Source: Planctomycetaceae bacterium | GTDB lineage: Bacteria; Planctomycetota; Planctomycetia; Planctomycetales; Planctomycetaceae | Reading direction: 5' to 3' | DNA: 9,141 nucleotides | Assembly (NCBI GenBank): GCA_003445035.1 | Contig: DLVV01000163.1 | Coordinates: 3,512-12,652 of the forward strand | Part shown: positions 1-7,065 of the stretch, in pieces | Numbering within the stretch: position 1 is the stretch's first letter | Layout: each line of letters opens with the position of its first letter | Notes under the pieces: generated by a model | Databases searched by the model: none | Seen by the model: the letters and a program-made list of their open reading frames with translations, nothing else | What the model was told of the DNA's origin: nothing | Translations under genes and position numbers: made by a program

Positions 1-55
1 GGGCTTCACAACACCAGCAGCCGATTTGTCCGGCACCTGATTCGAGAGAACATCA

Positions 56-965
56 ATGCCACGTTACCCTCAGAACAACCTGGCCGCGTGCATGTTGCCG
101 TGGACCGAGGATTTTGAACTGGATGTTCCCGTCTTCGAACGCCACATCCAGTCGACGCTCGATGATGGTTACAAGTGCCTGTACCTGATGGGCACGGCCG
201 GCGAGGGATATGCGATGACCGAAGACCGGTTTCGCCGCGTCGTCGATGTCTTTGCCGGCCTGGCCGTTCGTGACGGGATCGATCCACAGATCGGTGTCAT
301 CGGCACGTCGATGGAACAGTCGATACAGAGGATCCAGTTTGCCTACGACCTGGGCATTCGCATGTTCCAGATCTCATTGCCCAGTTGGGGAACACTGGAC
401 GAGGCCGAGACGATGTTGTTCTTCGAAACCGTGTGTGGCGGGTTTCCCGATTGCCGGTTCCTGCACTACAACCTGCCGCGGGCCGGCCGGATCATTCAGG
501 GGCCACGAGTACCACCGGATCGCCGAAGCGGTTCCCAACCTGGTGGCCACCAAGAACAGTTCCACCGACTACGCCCGCACGTATGACCTGTTGACACACT
601 CGCCGGAACTGCAGCACTTCCTGCTGGAAGGCAATTTTGCGATGGGCTGCACGTTGGCCGAGTGCTCGTTGCTGTGCAGCTTCGATGCCCTGTTCCCGAA
701 AACGACCTGGCAGTTCTTCGAGGCCGGCAAGAACAAGGACCTGGAGGAACTGTTCCGGATCACCCGACTGTTCCACCATGCCTGCGAGAAAATGGTGTCG
801 GTGTGCCAGCGAGAGATGATCGACGGCGCCTACGACAAGACGTTCCTCTGGCTGCTTGATCCCTCGTTCTCCAATCGCCTGCTGCCGCCGTACCTGGGGT
901 TCAGCGAAGAGGAATCGCTCGCGTGCCGCGCGGTGTACGAGGAGCACTTCACGTCGATCCCCTAG
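56..965 (+). pseudogene. DHDPS/N-acetylneuraminate lyase family aldolase, interrupted by a +1 frameshift
   Basis: This is a class I TIM-barrel aldolase or lyase of the dihydrodipicolinate synthase family, which forms a Schiff base between a lysine and a 2-oxo acid; it should be cytoplasmic. The ATG at 56 follows GAGAG at 44-48 with a 7-nt spacer. The first frame carries GTAGEG (residues 46-51, T47 equivalent to the catalytic Thr) and the catalytic Tyr in HYNLPRAGR (Y138). After codon 148 the frame breaks in GGGG (499-502). Removing one G continues the protein as QGHEYHRIAEAVPNL and restores the Schiff-base lysine in VATKNSS (K166), giving 302 aa, a normal family length. The Y138-K166 spacing of 28 matches E. 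coli DapA (Y133-K161). Unrepaired, the protein ends at 584-586 without the lysine. The DapA carboxylate-binding Arg position (YNxPxR) is shifted here to YNLPR, so true DapA activity is doubtful; a sugar-acid or hydroxyproline-type lyase is as likely. The break may be a sequencing error or a real mutation. Confidence 0.85.
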
Positions 966-975
966 CGGGATCGAC
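953..975. terminator. Perfect 9-bp inverted repeat at a convergent gene junction, candidate bidirectional terminator
   Basis: GTCGATCCC (953-961) and GGGATCGAC (967-975) are perfect reverse complements separated by the 5-nt loop CTAGC. The TAG stop of the aldolase sits in the loop, and the convergent EF-hand gene ends 24 nt further on, at 999. Stem strength and position fit a terminator serving both strands. There is no T-run on either side, so classical intrinsic termination is uncertain. The hairpin could instead protect mRNA 3' ends or pause polymerase. Confidence 0.5.
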
Positions 976-998
976 ATTCCACGTCGGGGGCAATCGGT

Positions 999-1874
999 TC
1001 AGCGGCTGCCGAACCGGCCGCGTCGCCCCGAACCGCTCCGTCCGCCGCGACGACGGCCCAGGCTCTCGGCCAGTTTCGTCAGTTCCTTGCGGTCGAGTTT
1101 CCCGTCCTTGTCGACGTCGAACTGGAACGCCCGCTTGACGAACTCCTCGGGACTTGGCGGACCGCCACCAAACCGGCTGCCACGACCGCCGGGTGGGCCG
1201 AATCTCTCGGGGCGTTCACCACGGGAGCCGGCACGCTGATTTTTTGAGTCGCCGGTTTCGGCTGGCAGTGCCGCAATCCGTTTCTCTGCCGACGGGCGTC
1301 CGGACCGTGCCCATTTTCCCCAGACTCGCAGGTACTCGGGAACCAGGATCACGCCATCGCCATTCGGGTCCAGCGCGGAAAACACCTGGCCGGCCAGTTT
1401 CTCGCCACCCAGCGGTTTCTTCGAATGTCCGACGAATTCTCGTCGCTCGACTGACCCGTCCCGGTCGTCATCCATCCGCTGAACGATGTTCTTGGCCTCG
1501 TCGGTGATGATCCGGTTCAGGATGTACTCGGCCCTGGTGACAACCCCGTCCCCGTTGCCGTCGGCAGCCCGGAAGATGCCCGAGCGGGCCCGGGGTGTCA
1601 GGTAACGTCCACCGTCGACGTATTCCTTTCTGGAATGTTTCCCGTCCCGGTTCGTATCGGTCCGGTCGAATTGACGAGCGTGCCCGCCCCGTTCCCCGGG
1701 CGAAACGCCTTTTTCGAGCCTGGCCCCCAGTTTCGTCAGGATCTCGGCGACGGGCACGTTTCCGACGGTCAGTGGCTTGGTGTCGGTTGGAGGTTGTGAT
1801 TGAGCCAATAACGTCTGGGAGGCGATTCCCAGAACGGCCACCAGGTGCCACCACGGTCTTGTGACGATTTTCAT
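999..1874 (-). CDS. Secreted five-EF-hand calcium-binding protein with Arg/Gly-rich tail
   Basis: The product is a 291-residue exported protein. Its leader has a basic start (MKIVTR), a hydrophobic core (about 8-23) and a possible cleavage after LLAQS. Five canonical 12-residue EF-hand loops are visible: D73-E84 (DTNRDGKHSRKE), D105-E116, D135-E146, D169-E180 and D253-E264 (DVDKDGKLDRKE). Each has acidic or Asn residues at positions 1, 3 and 5, Gly at 6 and Glu at 12, so each should bind calcium. Between loops 4 and 5 lies a low-complexity Gly/Pro/Arg stretch (about 213-242), and the C-terminus is strongly basic (RRRGGRSGSGRRGRFGSR), perhaps for binding acidic polymer. The ATG at 1874 overlaps the stop of the upstream propeller gene (ATGA) and has GGAGA at 1886-1882, about 9 nt upstream. 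The frame stays open much further upstream, but that part lies inside the propeller gene and is not coding. The partner or role of this protein is unknown. Confidence 0.88.
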   Translation of the reverse strand: MKIVTRPWWHLVAVLGIASQTLLAQSQPPTDTKPLTVGNVPVAEILTKLGARLEKGVSPGERGGHARQFDRTDTNRDGKHSRKEYVDGGRYLTPRARSGIFRAADGNGDGVVTRAEYILNRIITDEAKNIVQRMDDDRDGSVERREFVGHSKKPLGGEKLAGQVFSALDPNGDGVILVPEYLRVWGKWARSGRPSAEKRIAALPAETGDSKNQRAGSRGERPERFGPPGGRGSRFGGGPPSPEEFVKRAFQFDVDKDGKLDRKELTKLAESLGRRRGGRSGSGRRGRFGSR

Positions 1875-2839
1875 TTGTTGGTCTCCGTGGGCGGCGGCTT
1901 GAACACGTAAAAGAGATTCGGTTCGCTGAGGACGTAGAGCACCTGCCGGTCGTCCATCGTGATCCCCTCGGCCTGGGGAACCCCTCGCTTGAGTCCTGCC
2001 GAACCGACGTCCAGGGAAAGTCGGGACACGGGACGTCCATCGAGCGAACACTGGACGATGTTGCGGGATTCGTGGCTCATGACCAGCAACTGTCTGGTGG
2101 CCGAGTGAAAATGAACACCCGAGAGGTCCTTCTGGCGCAGGGATTTCAGGCGGCTCTTTTTCCATGGCTCGGTGATCATCGGCACCGAGTCCGGGTCGGG
2201 GCCCAGAGTGACATGGAAGAACTTCCGCGGGTTCTTTTCCTTGACGATGAAAAATCGTCGGTTCTCCTTGTCGAACGACAGGCCTTCCAGCCCGACGTTG
2301 GGTGTCGGTTTGGGGTCGACCAACAGGTACCACCCCCCCTGCTCCGGCGGTGCCGTATTCTCGACGCGTTTCAGGTCACTGAACTTGATCGAGCGGGCGG
2401 TCTTTTCGACGTGGACCACACACAGGTGACGGCGACGCTCGTCGAGAATGCCGAACCGGTCCTGGCCCAGGTAGGCCACACCCTCGGTGTCCTCGAAACC
2501 GGCCAGCCGGATGCTCCGTTTGACTTTTCCCTGCAGGTCGATCTCCACCATCCTTGTCGGCGAATTGATCACCAGGAACAGGCTGCGGGATTCGGGACGA
2601 AACGTCAGCCCCGATGCGTTTCCGAAAACGCCGCGGATCTTCCTGGCCTCGACGTCCACCACGTACCTCGACACGTCCAGCCGAGCGGTCTCCGGCCTGT
2701 CGCGTTCGGCAGCCGGTGGCGCAGCCAGCCCATCTGCTCCCTGATTGGACAGGACAGCCAGCGTCGCCGCCAACAGGATGGGCAGTGGCAGGCGGAACAG
2801 GGATCGGCCATCTCTGGTGGAATCGACAAAGCAGGTCAC
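1871..2839 (-). CDS. Secreted SdiA-regulated (YjiK-like) beta-propeller protein
   Basis: The product is a 322-residue protein of the SdiA-regulated family (Pfam PF06977, E. coli YjiK-like), a beta-propeller of the wider esterase-like/phytase-like group. Family signatures are NASGLTF (74-80), GFEDTEGVAYLG (114-125), DERRRHL (133-139), GLEGLSFD (183-190), DLSGVHFH (238-245), AEGITMDD (290-297) and the final SEPNLFYVF (305-313). Several acidic and Glu-Gly motifs sit where related propellers bind divalent cations. No ATG lies near the expected N-terminus. GTG at 2839 is chosen because it gives a basic stretch followed by the hydrophobic core LPLPILLAATLAVL (17-30), ending near GADGLAA, and GGAG lies at 2854-2851. 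An in-frame ATG at 2944 would place that core after about 50 residues and is less likely. It is the first gene of a two-gene operon with the EF-hand gene. The substrate is unknown; proposed roles for the family (cell-surface or envelope) are not established. Confidence 0.85.
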   Translation of the reverse strand: MTCFVDSTRDGRSLFRLPLPILLAATLAVLSNQGADGLAAPPAAERDRPETARLDVSRYVVDVEARKIRGVFGNASGLTFRPESRSLFLVINSPTRMVEIDLQGKVKRSIRLAGFEDTEGVAYLGQDRFGILDERRRHLCVVHVEKTARSIKFSDLKRVENTAPPEQGGWYLLVDPKPTPNVGLEGLSFDKENRRFFIVKEKNPRKFFHVTLGPDPDSVPMITEPWKKSRLKSLRQKDLSGVHFHSATRQLLVMSHESRNIVQCSLDGRPVSRLSLDVGSAGLKRGVPQAEGITMDDRQVLYVLSEPNLFYVFKPPPTETNK

Positions 2840-3035
2840 TGGGCCATGATCTCCGGAATCAACTCGGCGTTGAATTGTGAGAGCTGCTGGAACCGCCCGA
2901 CCGGACGCGAACCCACTCCAGTGTAGGCAACCGCCCCCACTCATGTACCACCCAGGACGGGGGTCTGCTGAAGGGGCCGCACGGTCTTCGATCCGTGGCG
3001 ACTCCGATCGAACGATCTGGTACCGTAATGCATGT

Positions 3036-3059
3036 GACGGTCGTTTCTGTTTCGCCGTC
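3036..3059 (+). promoter_or_regulatory. Small bulged hairpin in the probable DUF1501 leader
   Basis: GACGG (3036-3040) pairs with CCGTC (3055-3059), and after a bulged T the inner CG (3042-3043) pairs with CG (3053-3054), leaving the loop TTTCTGTTT. It ends 15 nt before the AGGG ribosome-binding sequence. It could influence translation or mRNA stability, or be chance in GC-rich DNA. Confidence 0.2.
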
Positions 3060-3074
3060 CTGACAGCGATCCGC

Positions 3075-3078
3075 AGGG
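3075..3078 (+). promoter_or_regulatory. Ribosome-binding site of the DUF1501 gene
   Basis: AGGG lies 9 nt before the ATG at 3088 and 6 nt before an adjacent in-frame GTG at 3085. Both starts are possible and differ by one residue. ATG is preferred because of codon preference and normal spacing. Confidence 0.5.
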
Positions 3079-3087
3079 TATTTTGTG

Positions 3088-4452
3088 ATGTCCGCAGTGG
3101 TTGATGACCAGCGCTGTTTCGGGACCCTGCCCCGTCGTTCCCTGGTGCAGATGGGGCTTTCGGGACTGGGGAGCCTGGCCCTGCCGGACCTGTTGCGACT
3201 GGAGAGCGAGGCCGCTTCGCGGACCGGGCGATCACCGGGCGGCAAGTCGATCATCGTGCTGTGGCTGTGGGGCGGTGCCAGCCACATGGAGACGTTCGAC
3301 CTCAAGCCCGAGGGACCCTCGGGCTTTCGCGGCGAGTTCCAGCCGATACCGACTTCGGCCCCGGGGCTGGATATCTCAGAATACCTGCCGAAAATGGCCG
3401 CACAGGGTGACAAGCTGGCGATCATCCGATCGCTGCACCACAACAGCCCCGGGCATGTGGACAGTACCCACACGGTGATGACCGGATATCCCGGCAAGGA
3501 CGCACCCCCGCCCTACCGGCCCGACTATCCCGACTTCTGGGCGGTAGCCAGTAAGGTCTGTGGCGAGCGTGTGTCGGGTGTCCCGCCGCACGTGGCCCTG
3601 CCGCGAGTTCGTTTCCCCGGGGCGGCCTACCTGGGCGCCGGGCTGGAAGCGTTCCGGATTCGCTCGGATCCCAATTCCAAGAACTTCGAGGTGCCGAACC
3701 TGCAGTTGCCCAGCCAGATGACCGATCGGCTGCGGGAGCGTCGGAACCTGCTGGCAAGCTTCGACGGACTGCGGAGCGACATCGACCAGTCGGGCGTGAT
3801 GGAATCGCTGGACACCTACAACCGCAAGGCGGCGGAATTGCTGACCAGCGGCAAGGTTCGCCAGGCGTTTGACCTGGGCCGCGAGACGCCCGAGGTGCGG
3901 GACCGGTTCGGTCGTCACGCCGTGGGCCAGCGGTGCCTGTTGGCCCGTCGGCTGGTCGAGGCGGGCGTGCGACTGGTCACGATCGATTTTCCCTGCGTGC
4001 CCGGACAGAAGGCCTTCAGTTGGGACGATCACGCCAGCGTCTGGAACATCTTCGAACAGATGAAGATTCGCCTGCCGGTTCTTGACCAGGTCACCTCGGC
4101 CCTGATCGAGGACCTGCACGAGCGGGGCATGCAGGATGACGTGTTGTTCGTCGTCATGGGCGAGATGTCGCACACGCCCCGGGTGCACTACGTCAAGGGA
4201 AACCCCGGACGCGAACACTGGGCACGGGCCATGTCGGTCGTGCTCTCCGGCGGCGGCATGACCATGGGGCAGCCAGTCGGTGCCACCAACGCCCGGGGCT
4301 CACTTCCGCTTCACCGCCCACTGGTCCCCGGTGATCTCCTGGCGACACTGTACCAGTATCTCGGGGTTCCGTTGGACACGCAGTTCAACAACCACGCCGG
4401 ACGCCCGACGCCGATTCTGCCCGAAGGGGCCCCGATCGACGAGTTGATCTGA
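3088..4452 (+). CDS. DUF1501 family exported protein (sulfatase/alkaline phosphatase-like fold)
   Basis: The product is a 454-residue member of DUF1501 (Pfam PF07394), a large family expanded in planctomycetes and related to the alkaline phosphatase/sulfatase superfamily. The N-terminus has a twin-arginine-like leader: RRSLVQMG (16-23) followed by a moderately hydrophobic stretch to about 36, so Tat export of a folded, perhaps metal-bound, protein is likely. Family blocks are WLWGGASHMETFDLKP (59-74), RSLHH (114-118), VMTGYP (130-135), VMGEMSHTP (356-364), GREHW (374-378), LSGGGMTMGQPVGAT (386-400) and PGDLLATLYQYLG (414-426). The usual GEFGRTP block reads GEMSHTP here and GRDHW reads GREHW, so this is a variant subfamily. 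In planctomycetes such genes often sit next to a DUF1549/DUF1553 cytochrome-type gene; none is present in this window. Its biochemical role is not known. It converges with the beta-helix gene 12 nt downstream, with no obvious terminator between them. Confidence 0.92.
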   Translation: MSAVVDDQRCFGTLPRRSLVQMGLSGLGSLALPDLLRLESEAASRTGRSPGGKSIIVLWLWGGASHMETFDLKPEGPSGFRGEFQPIPTSAPGLDISEYLPKMAAQGDKLAIIRSLHHNSPGHVDSTHTVMTGYPGKDAPPPYRPDYPDFWAVASKVCGERVSGVPPHVALPRVRFPGAAYLGAGLEAFRIRSDPNSKNFEVPNLQLPSQMTDRLRERRNLLASFDGLRSDIDQSGVMESLDTYNRKAAELLTSGKVRQAFDLGRETPEVRDRFGRHAVGQRCLLARRLVEAGVRLVTIDFPCVPGQKAFSWDDHASVWNIFEQMKIRLPVLDQVTSALIEDLHERGMQDDVLFVVMGEMSHTPRVHYVKGNPGREHWARAMSVVLSGGGMTMGQPVGATNARGSLPLHRPLVPGDLLATLYQYLGVPLDTQFNNHAGRPTPILPEGAPIDELI

Positions 4453-4464
4453 TCCGCGGCGGGG

Positions 4465-6930
4465 TCATCTCGAGCGGCCGGCCTGGATCTCGATCTTCGC
4501 GCCCTCACCGATGACTTTTGCCGGTTGGTCCTGCTGCACCTGCAACAGGCGGATGTTCGGGACGTAATCGGGATAGGCGGTGTCACCGAGTTTTCCGGTG
4601 GGGTTGCCGACCTGGCTGTTGATCAGCAGTTGTCCGACCCGGGTTTGCTTCAGCGTTACGGATCGGACCGGTCCCTTGGATCCGTTGCCTTCCAGGGGGT
4701 CGGTGCCGGCAGCAAAGCCGAGACAGACCGGGCCGTCGAAACGGCCACCCTGGAGCAGGACGTTTTCGACCCCCCAGGCGATCGTTGTCCGACCCACACA
4801 CCGGCAGTCCAGCAGCCGGATGTTTCGCGTACGGATCAGCGGTCGGATCTGCGACCCGGGGGACGTGGCGATCCGGAATCCGTCTCCGTTGACCTTCTCG
4901 GCGCGGCAGCGTCGGAAGGTGACGTCGTCGACGAGCACCGACCAGCGGTAACCGTGGTGGCGGACGTAGAAACCGGTTCCGGTGCCGCCGAGGTTTTCGA
5001 CCACGCAGTCCTCCAGCAGGATCCGCTGCGCCCCCTCTTCGATTTCCCAGGCCTTGACGCATTTCGGGGTGTCGACGGCCCGGCAGCGAAGGAATCTCAC
5101 GTCGGTGCAGCCGCCGTTGATTCCCCATCCGGATGCCCCGAAGGCGTCGTGATCCCAGTCGGTGACCGTGACATTTTCGACCAGGCAATCCCGCGTGTTG
5201 GTGGCCAGGCTCACGCCGCACCAGGCGTCGCGGATCTCGACATCACGAATCACGACATGGCCGGCGTGTTCGACCCACACGCACCGTGGCAGGCCGCCGG
5301 CACGTTGCTGGGGCTGGCTGCGGTAGCTTCCGTCCATCAGGAACCCCGACACCTCGATGTGCTCGGCCACCGATCGGGTTGCTCCGTCGCCGCCGATGTG
5401 CAGCAGGTGAATCCGGCCGACGGCGTCCTTGAGCTTCAGCCGGGCGCCCGCTCCGGTCAGTGTGACGTGGTGCCCGCGAATCCGGATGGTGCTGCCCAGC
5501 AGGTAGAACGCCTCGGTGGCGGGCACCACGACACGACCGCCGCCGAGTTGTTCGGCCAGCCGCACGGCTGCCTGGATGGCCGGAGCGTCGTCCTGTTTCC
5601 CGTCGCCCCGGGCACCGAACTCGCGGACATCGATGACCGGCCGGGCGGGAGACGGAGGTGTCGGCACCGGCTTGAACGCGCCGAGATAGCCGCCGTCCTT
5701 TGCCGCTTTTGCCAACGGAGACCGTGTCGAGATCTTCAGGAACAGTGGGTGCGAGGGGTCTCGTGAGAGGAACCCGGGATCGGCACCGACGTCGTGTTCC
5801 CCGGGTCGGCCGTCGACGGCGCCATTCCAGCCCTTCCCGTATGCCACGGCGACGTGCCACAGGGCGTTGTGGTCGCCGTCGGCATGGCCGGTCAGTGCCG
5901 GAACGCGTAACGATCCCATCTGCGCCACGATCGAATTGGTCAGGCGGACCCGGCCCGACGATTCGGAACCCAGGGCCCCGTAACGGTGGGAGGCGTAGAA
6001 GGTGCAGTGATCCACGTCGAGATGAGACACGTAGGTGCCGCCGTTTGCCGAGATGCCCTGGAAACACTCGTAGATCACGCAGTGGTCGACCCGGGTGGCC
6101 GTCGTGTTCCAGGCCGCCACGGCGTTGGCGAACCGGCTGTGCAGTCGGCAGCCGGTGATGGTGACCCGGTCGCACTGGAACAGCCGGATCGCGTTGTTAT
6201 CTCCATTGATGTCACGGCCGGAAATGTGGATCCGGCAGTCAGAGACCAGGACACGGCTCAGCCCGATCAGGTCCAGTCCCGATGCGCCGTGGTTGCCATC
6301 CGCGGCGTTGCGGATGTCCAGCCCCGATAACACGACGTGGGTCGTTGTCGGCGACCGGCGGGACCCCAGGTGCCGAACCGGTGACCGGTCGAAACGCGTA
6401 GACACCAGCCTCGGGCGATGGCCGGGAGCGGGGCGGTAGGTGATGGGTCGATCGGCTGCCCCCGACTGGCAGAAGTGCAGAGGACGATCGATCCACTCTC
6501 CGCCGGCCAGCAGGATCACGTCTCCGGGAGCAAACGACTTGCCGCCCAGCAGGTCGGCGTCATAAACACGGGCGGCGGCCGCGATGTTCTCAGGCCACGG
6601 CCCCGCCAGGACAAACGAACGCTCGGTCCGGGACACGTAGGCCACCACGTGCTTGCCGATCCGCAGCCGGCCGCTGTCCAGGAATCCTTCTGTCGAATAC
6701 ACCGGCAGTTTCAGTCCGCCGCGGGGGACCGCTTCGCTGGTCCGGGTCGGTTGTCCACGCGAGGGAGAGGCCCACGCGGTCCGCCTCGACGTGCCGTCGA
6801 GACGATCATCTCCATCAGGCGCCACCCAGTACTCACTGGCCGACACGGGCACCGCTTGACCGGTCTCAGCCACCACGATGCCGATCAACAGGATCCATAC
6901 GTATCGGCACGGTGATGAAGTGGTCGGCAT
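4465..6930 (-). CDS. Exported double right-handed beta-helix protein (parallel beta-helix plus pectate-lyase-superfamily module)
   Basis: The product has 821 residues. A leader with core YVWILLIGIVVAETGQAVPV (10-29) is followed by ASEYWVAPDGDD (31-42), a common opening of secreted beta-helix polysaccharide-active proteins. The first helix (about 130-420) has the repeated Asp-Cys-x-Ile/Phe turns of stacked coils (VSDCRIHISG, ITGCRLHSRF, VDHCVIYECF, VDHCTFYASH) and ends with SPLAKAAKDGGYLGAF. After the Pro-rich linker PVPTPPSPARP (421-431) a second module opens with VIDVREFGARGDGKQDDAPA (432-451), the hallmark of Pectate_lyase_3 (PF12708) proteins, and continues with further coils (VIRDVEIRDA, VENVTVTDWD, FLRCRAVD, LEDCVVEN, FRRCRAEKVNGDGF) to about 770. 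It probably binds or cleaves an acidic or complex polysaccharide outside the cytoplasm; lyase versus hydrolase cannot be decided. ATG 6930 gives the normal leader but has no clear ribosome-binding site; ATG 7050 does have one but adds 40 poorly coding residues. Confidence 0.85.
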   Translation of the reverse strand: MPTTSSPCRYVWILLIGIVVAETGQAVPVSASEYWVAPDGDDRLDGTSRRTAWASPSRGQPTRTSEAVPRGGLKLPVYSTEGFLDSGRLRIGKHVVAYVSRTERSFVLAGPWPENIAAAARVYDADLLGGKSFAPGDVILLAGGEWIDRPLHFCQSGAADRPITYRPAPGHRPRLVSTRFDRSPVRHLGSRRSPTTTHVVLSGLDIRNAADGNHGASGLDLIGLSRVLVSDCRIHISGRDINGDNNAIRLFQCDRVTITGCRLHSRFANAVAAWNTTATRVDHCVIYECFQGISANGGTYVSHLDVDHCTFYASHRYGALGSESSGRVRLTNSIVAQMGSLRVPALTGHADGDHNALWHVAVAYGKGWNGAVDGRPGEHDVGADPGFLSRDPSHPLFLKISTRSPLAKAAKDGGYLGAFKPVPTPPSPARPVIDVREFGARGDGKQDDAPAIQAAVRLAEQLGGGRVVVPATEAFYLLGSTIRIRGHHVTLTGAGARLKLKDAVGRIHLLHIGGDGATRSVAEHIEVSGFLMDGSYRSQPQQRAGGLPRCVWVEHAGHVVIRDVEIRDAWCGVSLATNTRDCLVENVTVTDWDHDAFGASGWGINGGCTDVRFLRCRAVDTPKCVKAWEIEEGAQRILLEDCVVENLGGTGTGFYVRHHGYRWSVLVDDVTFRRCRAEKVNGDGFRIATSPGSQIRPLIRTRNIRLLDCRCVGRTTIAWGVENVLLQGGRFDGPVCLGFAAGTDPLEGNGSKGPVRSVTLKQTRVGQLLINSQVGNPTGKLGDTAYPDYVPNIRLLQVQQDQPAKVIGEGAKIEIQAGRSR

Positions 6931-7065
6931 GCTGTCGGGTCGCTGTCGTGGACGGGTGTTCGACTGGCCCGATGTTACACATCCCGCAGCGCGAAGTGGT
7001 ACAACCGTGACGGGTCTCTCCAGGCTGCTCCGACCGGAAACCTTCTCCATTTACAGGCCTCCGAC
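6931..7065. promoter_or_regulatory. Divergent promoter region between the beta-helix and phosphoesterase genes
   Basis: The 135 bp should contain promoters for both outward genes. An imperfect dyad, GTTACAC (6974-6980) and GTGGTACAAC (6996-7005), gives weak promoter-like boxes on both strands. On the minus strand these are TTGTAC then TGTAAC with a 19-nt gap; on the plus strand they are TTACAC then TACAAC. The match to consensus is poor. The heptamer GCTGTCG occurs twice just before the beta-helix start (from 6931 and from 6942). Third-position GC in the beta-helix frame is only about 59 per cent across this stretch (my hand count), which argues against it being coding. Confidence 0.35.
7058..7062 (-). 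promoter_or_regulatory. Strong Shine-Dalgarno match before an alternative beta-helix start (ATG 7050)
   Basis: Read on the minus strand this is GGAGG, 7 nt before an in-frame ATG at 7050. If it is used, the beta-helix protein gains 40 residues before its leader and the divergent genes would be only 15 nt apart. It may be a chance match, but it makes the true start of the beta-helix gene uncertain. Confidence 0.3.

Larger units (their letters stand above)
2840..3087. promoter_or_regulatory. Divergent intergenic region between the propeller operon and the DUF1501 gene
   Basis: This stretch of 248 bp must hold the promoters for the leftward propeller/EF-hand operon and the rightward DUF1501 gene. 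No consensus sigma70 pair stands out. Short open frames cross it in several phases, but they have no family signature and are not called. It contains a cluster of GATC-centred words (CGATCCG, CCGATCGA, ACGATCT at about 2991-3018), then GGTACC and ATGCAT at 3019-3034, then a small hairpin at 3036-3059. Which of these are functional cannot be told from sequence alone. Confidence 0.45.

Noticed and set aside
1..40. Possible 3' end of an upstream plus-strand gene (ending GFTTPAADLSGT, stop 38-40)
   Set aside because: Only 12 codons are visible, and another phase is also open across this stretch (to a stop at 115-117). There is not enough sequence to choose a frame or name a gene.
2072..2926. Plus-strand open frame of 284 codons
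   Set aside because: It is antisense to the propeller gene, whose minus-strand frame carries clear family motifs. The plus-strand translation has none and no leader.
2877..3104. 75-codon open frame in the divergent intergenic region
   Set aside because: It has no motif or convincing ribosome-binding site, and it runs over the start of the DUF1501 gene in another phase.
3376..4218. Minus-strand open frame of 280 codons
   Set aside because: It is a shadow of the DUF1501 gene with no motif of its own.
4430..4500. Search for a terminator between the convergent DUF1501 and beta-helix genes
   Set aside because: Only short GC-rich palindromes (CCGCGG, GGCCGGCC) and a poor CCCCG/CGGGG pairing are present, and there is no strong stem with a T-run.
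4525..5766. Long plus-strand open frame of 413 codons
   Set aside because: It lies wholly antisense to the beta-helix gene, has no recognisable family motif, and is explained by the high third-position GC of the real gene on the minus strand.
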